The position numbers and the translations under genes are program-made. The notes under the pieces were generated by a model. It ran no database searches and was not told the DNA's origin. It saw only the letters and a list, made by a program, of their open reading frames with translations. A stretch of 6,640 nucleotides of DNA from Micrococcales bacterium (GTDB taxonomy: Bacteria > Actinomycetota > Actinomycetes > Actinomycetales > Dermatophilaceae): the NCBI GenBank assembly GCA_003132125.1, contig PKWT01000231.1:4353-10992 (forward strand), in the 5' to 3' direction. Positions 4,704-6,640 of the stretch are shown in pieces; position 1 is the stretch's first letter; the number at the start of each line of letters is the position of its first letter.

Positions 4704-6229
4704 GCGAGCCAGTGGACTCCCACGCTCGCAGCGACCTGCCCGCAACCATCGCGCCGCCCTGGGGAACGGCCGGCCCAACAACCCTGCCGCCGGCACCCTC
4801 CCCGACGCCGTCGTTCGGCGCCGACGCCGGTTTCGGTGAGGCGGTCACCGAGCTGCAGCAGCGGGTCGCGACCCGGTTGTCCGCGGACGGGACCCGGTAT
4901 GTCGGCCTGGACGGGGTCGGGAAGCGGCTGCGCACTCAGGCGCTGGTCAACGAAGAGCTGGAGTCCTGGGTCACCCACCGGGCGCAGGTGGGTCTGAGCG
5001 TGCTCAGCGCCGAGGAGGAGGATGAGCTGGTCGCGGCGGTGCAGGCCGCCCTCGGTGGCCTGGGCCCGCTGGAGCCGCTGCTGGCCCGCACCGACATCGA
5101 GGACATTTACTTCTCCGGGTCGGCGCCGACCATGCTGCGGCTGGCGGACGGCAGCAAGGTGCCCGGGCCGCGGTTGGGGACCTCGGACGCGAAGGTGCGC
5201 CAGCTGATCCAGTCGCTGGCCGCGTCGCCGCTGGATGACAGCGCCGGCCGGGAGTTCTCGGTGTCCCGCCCGTTGCTGCAGCTGCGGATGAGGTCGGTCG
5301 GGCTGCTCGGCGCCCGCCTGTCCGCGGCGACGGACGTCACCCCGCATCCGTCGGGGACGGTCCGGGTGCACCGGCACATGGAGACATCCCTGGAGCAGCT
5401 GCTGGACCTGGCGATGATCGACGAGGCGCTGCTGGCGTTCCTGACGGCGGTCGTGCTGGGCGGCGGCAAGATCATGGTCTCCGGCGCGACCGGGGTCGGC
5501 AAGACGGTGCTGTTGCGGGCGTTGTGCCGGTCCATCCCGCTGGATCAGATGGTTGTGACCGTAGAGGACGACCGGGAGCTGGGCCTGCACGTGGTGCCCG
5601 AACGAGGGCGCGACGGGCAGGCGGTGCTCGAGCCGGACGGCAGCGTCCGGCTGCTGCGCCCGCAGGCGCTGGTCCGTAGCTACGAGGCACGAGCGGCGAA
5701 CGCTGAGGGCCGCGGTCAGGTCACCATGGGCGACCTGCTCAACCAGTCGCTGCGCGACTCCCCGGACGTGATCGTCGTGGGCGAGACCCGCGGGGCGGAC
5801 GTGGTGCACCTGCTTGACGCGGCCAGCAACGGGGTCGCCGGGGTGATGTGCACCATCCACGCAGTCTCCGCGCGGGGGGTGTTCGACCGGGTCGTGCAGA
5901 TGGTCCGCAAGGCCGACCCGCCGCTGCCGGCGGACTTCGCGCTGATGGCGTCGACGTCGCTGGACGTCATTGTGCATGTGGCCCGCAACCGGGCCTATGA
6001 GCGGTTCGTCACCGAGGTGGTCCAGGTCCACTCCGGGCAGCTGGGGGAGACCGGCTACCCGGTCACCGAGCAGCTGTTCGCGCCGCGTGAGGACGGGCGG
6101 GCCGTCCCGACCGGGCACAAGCCGACCCCCGAGTTCGCGCAGCGGCTGCTCGACGTCGGGTTCGACCTGAACTGGCTGGGCCCGGGTGCTTCCACCTGGG
6201 ACGGCGCCGAGGACCGGTGGCGGAGATGA
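4700..6229 (+). CDS. cpaF: CpaF/TadA-type secretion ATPase
   Basis: The 509-residue hexameric-ATPase family protein powers assembly or export in Tad/Flp pili and related type II/IV machines at the cytoplasmic membrane face. Residues 1-45 are Pro-rich and disordered-looking; the N-terminal domain spans about 46-225; the RecA-like core follows, with Walker A G262-A-T-G-V-G-K268-T269, Asp box V-E-D-D (288-291), Walker B V-I-V-V-G-E362-T-R and His box T-I-H387. All expected catalytic residues are present. Relative to typical CpaF, about 27 extra residues (around 300-328) lie between 'HVV' and the 'EARAANAEGRGQVT' element (329-342), and a long C-terminal stretch (from about 440) follows the core. 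The start is ATG 4700, overlapping the upstream stop (ATGA) with GGGAG just before it; an upstream in-frame extension runs through the TadZ-like gene and is spurious. Whether it serves pili, secretion or conjugation cannot be told from this window. Confidence 0.92.
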   Translation: MSEPVDSHARSDLPATIAPPWGTAGPTTLPPAPSPTPSFGADAGFGEAVTELQQRVATRLSADGTRYVGLDGVGKRLRTQALVNEELESWVTHRAQVGLSVLSAEEEDELVAAVQAALGGLGPLEPLLARTDIEDIYFSGSAPTMLRLADGSKVPGPRLGTSDAKVRQLIQSLAASPLDDSAGREFSVSRPLLQLRMRSVGLLGARLSAATDVTPHPSGTVRVHRHMETSLEQLLDLAMIDEALLAFLTAVVLGGGKIMVSGATGVGKTVLLRALCRSIPLDQMVVTVEDDRELGLHVVPERGRDGQAVLEPDGSVRLLRPQALVRSYEARAANAEGRGQVTMGDLLNQSLRDSPDVIVVGETRGADVVHLLDAASNGVAGVMCTIHAVSARGVFDRVVQMVRKADPPLPADFALMASTSLDVIVHVARNRAYERFVTEVVQVHSGQLGETGYPVTEQLFAPREDGRAVPTGHKPTPEFAQRLLDVGFDLNWLGPGASTWDGAEDRWRR

Positions 6230-6640
6230 CCCTGCTCATCGCCGTCGGCGGCATGCTCGTCCTGACCGGCTTGGCCCTTGGTGTCGCGGTCCTGGCCGGC
6301 GTCCAGCCGCAACCACGCAAGGCCCCTGCCCTGACGTCGGCGGTCGAGCAGCGGCAGCTGTGGCGCCGCGAGCAGCTGGTCGCGATCCCGGTCGGGGTGA
6401 TCGCGATGCTGGCGACCGGGTGGGTCGCCGCCGGGCTCGGCGCGGCCGCCGTGGTCCTGATCGCCCCGGCGATGCTGCATCCGTCGGCCGCGTCGAAACG
6501 CCACATCGCCCGCCTGGAGGCGTTGGCGTCCTGGACCCGACGGCTGGCGGACCTGCTGGCCTCCGGCGCCGCCCAGACCATGCAAGACGGCCTGGCCCGG
6601 GCCGCGCTGACCAGCCCGCCCCCGATCGGCAAGGAGACCG
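6226..6640 (+). CDS. tadB: TadB-like type II secretion F-family platform protein (partial, 3' end missing)
   Basis: Only the first 138 codons are present; the frame is open at the right edge. Residues 1-25 form a TM helix, 26-50 a charged loop, and about 51-85 one or two further hydrophobic segments. They are followed by the cytoplasmic start of the T2SSF domain with 'LEALASWTRRLADLLASGA' (97-115), a segment typical of TadB, and an 'A-x-T-M-Q-D-G-L-A-R-A' helix. TadB and its partner TadC form the inner-membrane platform on which the CpaF ATPase acts. The ATGA overlap with the CpaF stop places it in the same coupled operon; GGAG directly abuts the ATG, too close for normal initiation, so coupling is likely. 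TadC and pilin genes should follow. Confidence 0.85.
   Translation, partial: MTLLIAVGGMLVLTGLALGVAVLAGVQPQPRKAPALTSAVEQRQLWRREQLVAIPVGVIAMLATGWVAAGLGAAAVVLIAPAMLHPSAASKRHIARLEALASWTRRLADLLASGAAQTMQDGLARAALTSPPPIGKET

Noticed and set aside
3779..6118. A 779-codon open frame on the minus strand
   Set aside because: It is antisense to the TadZ-like and CpaF genes, which have clear family motifs. Its low-complexity His/Arg/Gln/Pro-rich product is what antisense reading of G/C-ending codons yields.
1..6640. CRISPR array, tRNA or rRNA gene, transposase, integrase or toxin gene
   Set aside because: No regularly spaced repeats, no cloverleaf or rRNA-like sequence, and no recombinase or transposase motifs were seen. 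The 'toxin' label sometimes given to ImmA/IrrE-type proteins has no direct support here.

Overview
The window is high-GC, actinobacterial-type DNA. Genuine reading frames have strongly G/C-biased third codon positions, starts are ATG or GTG, and several genes share ATGA/GTGA junctions. Antisense frames stay open for hundreds of codons, as expected at this base composition. The protein families also point to Actinomycetota: an EspR-like regulator, an actinobacterial 7-TM protein of the MAB_1171c/DUF6545 type, and an actinobacterial Tad/Flp-type locus. I cannot name a genus. I see no tRNA, rRNA, CRISPR array, transposase or integrase.

Region 1 (about 52-2786) is a compact regulatory or stress-type locus. 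A PAP2-superfamily membrane protein lies on the minus strand (52-687). Across a 119-bp divergent promoter gap, a rightward three-gene operon begins: an EspR-like XRE-family DNA-binding protein (807-1235), an ImmA/IrrE-type HExxH metallopeptidase (1210-1695, overlapping by 26 bp), and a seven-TM protein with a basic cytoplasmic tail (1692-2786, overlapping by 4 bp). A simple working model is that the 7-TM protein senses a membrane signal, the peptidase inactivates the DNA-binding protein, and the divergent PAP2 gene is among the targets. That is inference from gene order and families, not something the sequence proves.

Region 2 (about 2787-3130) has no convincing gene but much structure. A good promoter-like element overlaps the stop codon of the 7-TM gene. 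There are several hairpins, a perfect 10-bp direct repeat, and a pair of 10-bp inverted repeats (with a second inverted pair inside them) bounding about 297 bp. It could be a small-RNA gene, a mobile miniature element, or a regulatory region for the next operon.

Region 3 (about 3131-6640, running off the right edge) is a tightly coupled Tad/Flp-type pilus or secretion operon. It holds a possible 31-codon leader ORF, a single-TM SAF-domain (CpaB/RcpC-like) protein, a MinD/TadZ-like P-loop protein that lacks the usual P-loop lysine, a CpaF/TadA assembly ATPase with an extra segment, and the start of a TadB-like inner-membrane platform protein. All four junctions, including leader to SAF gene, are 4-base stop/start overlaps, so these genes are probably translated as one coupled unit and their products assemble one envelope-spanning machine. 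The rest of the operon (tadC, pilin and TadE-like genes would be expected) lies beyond base 6640.
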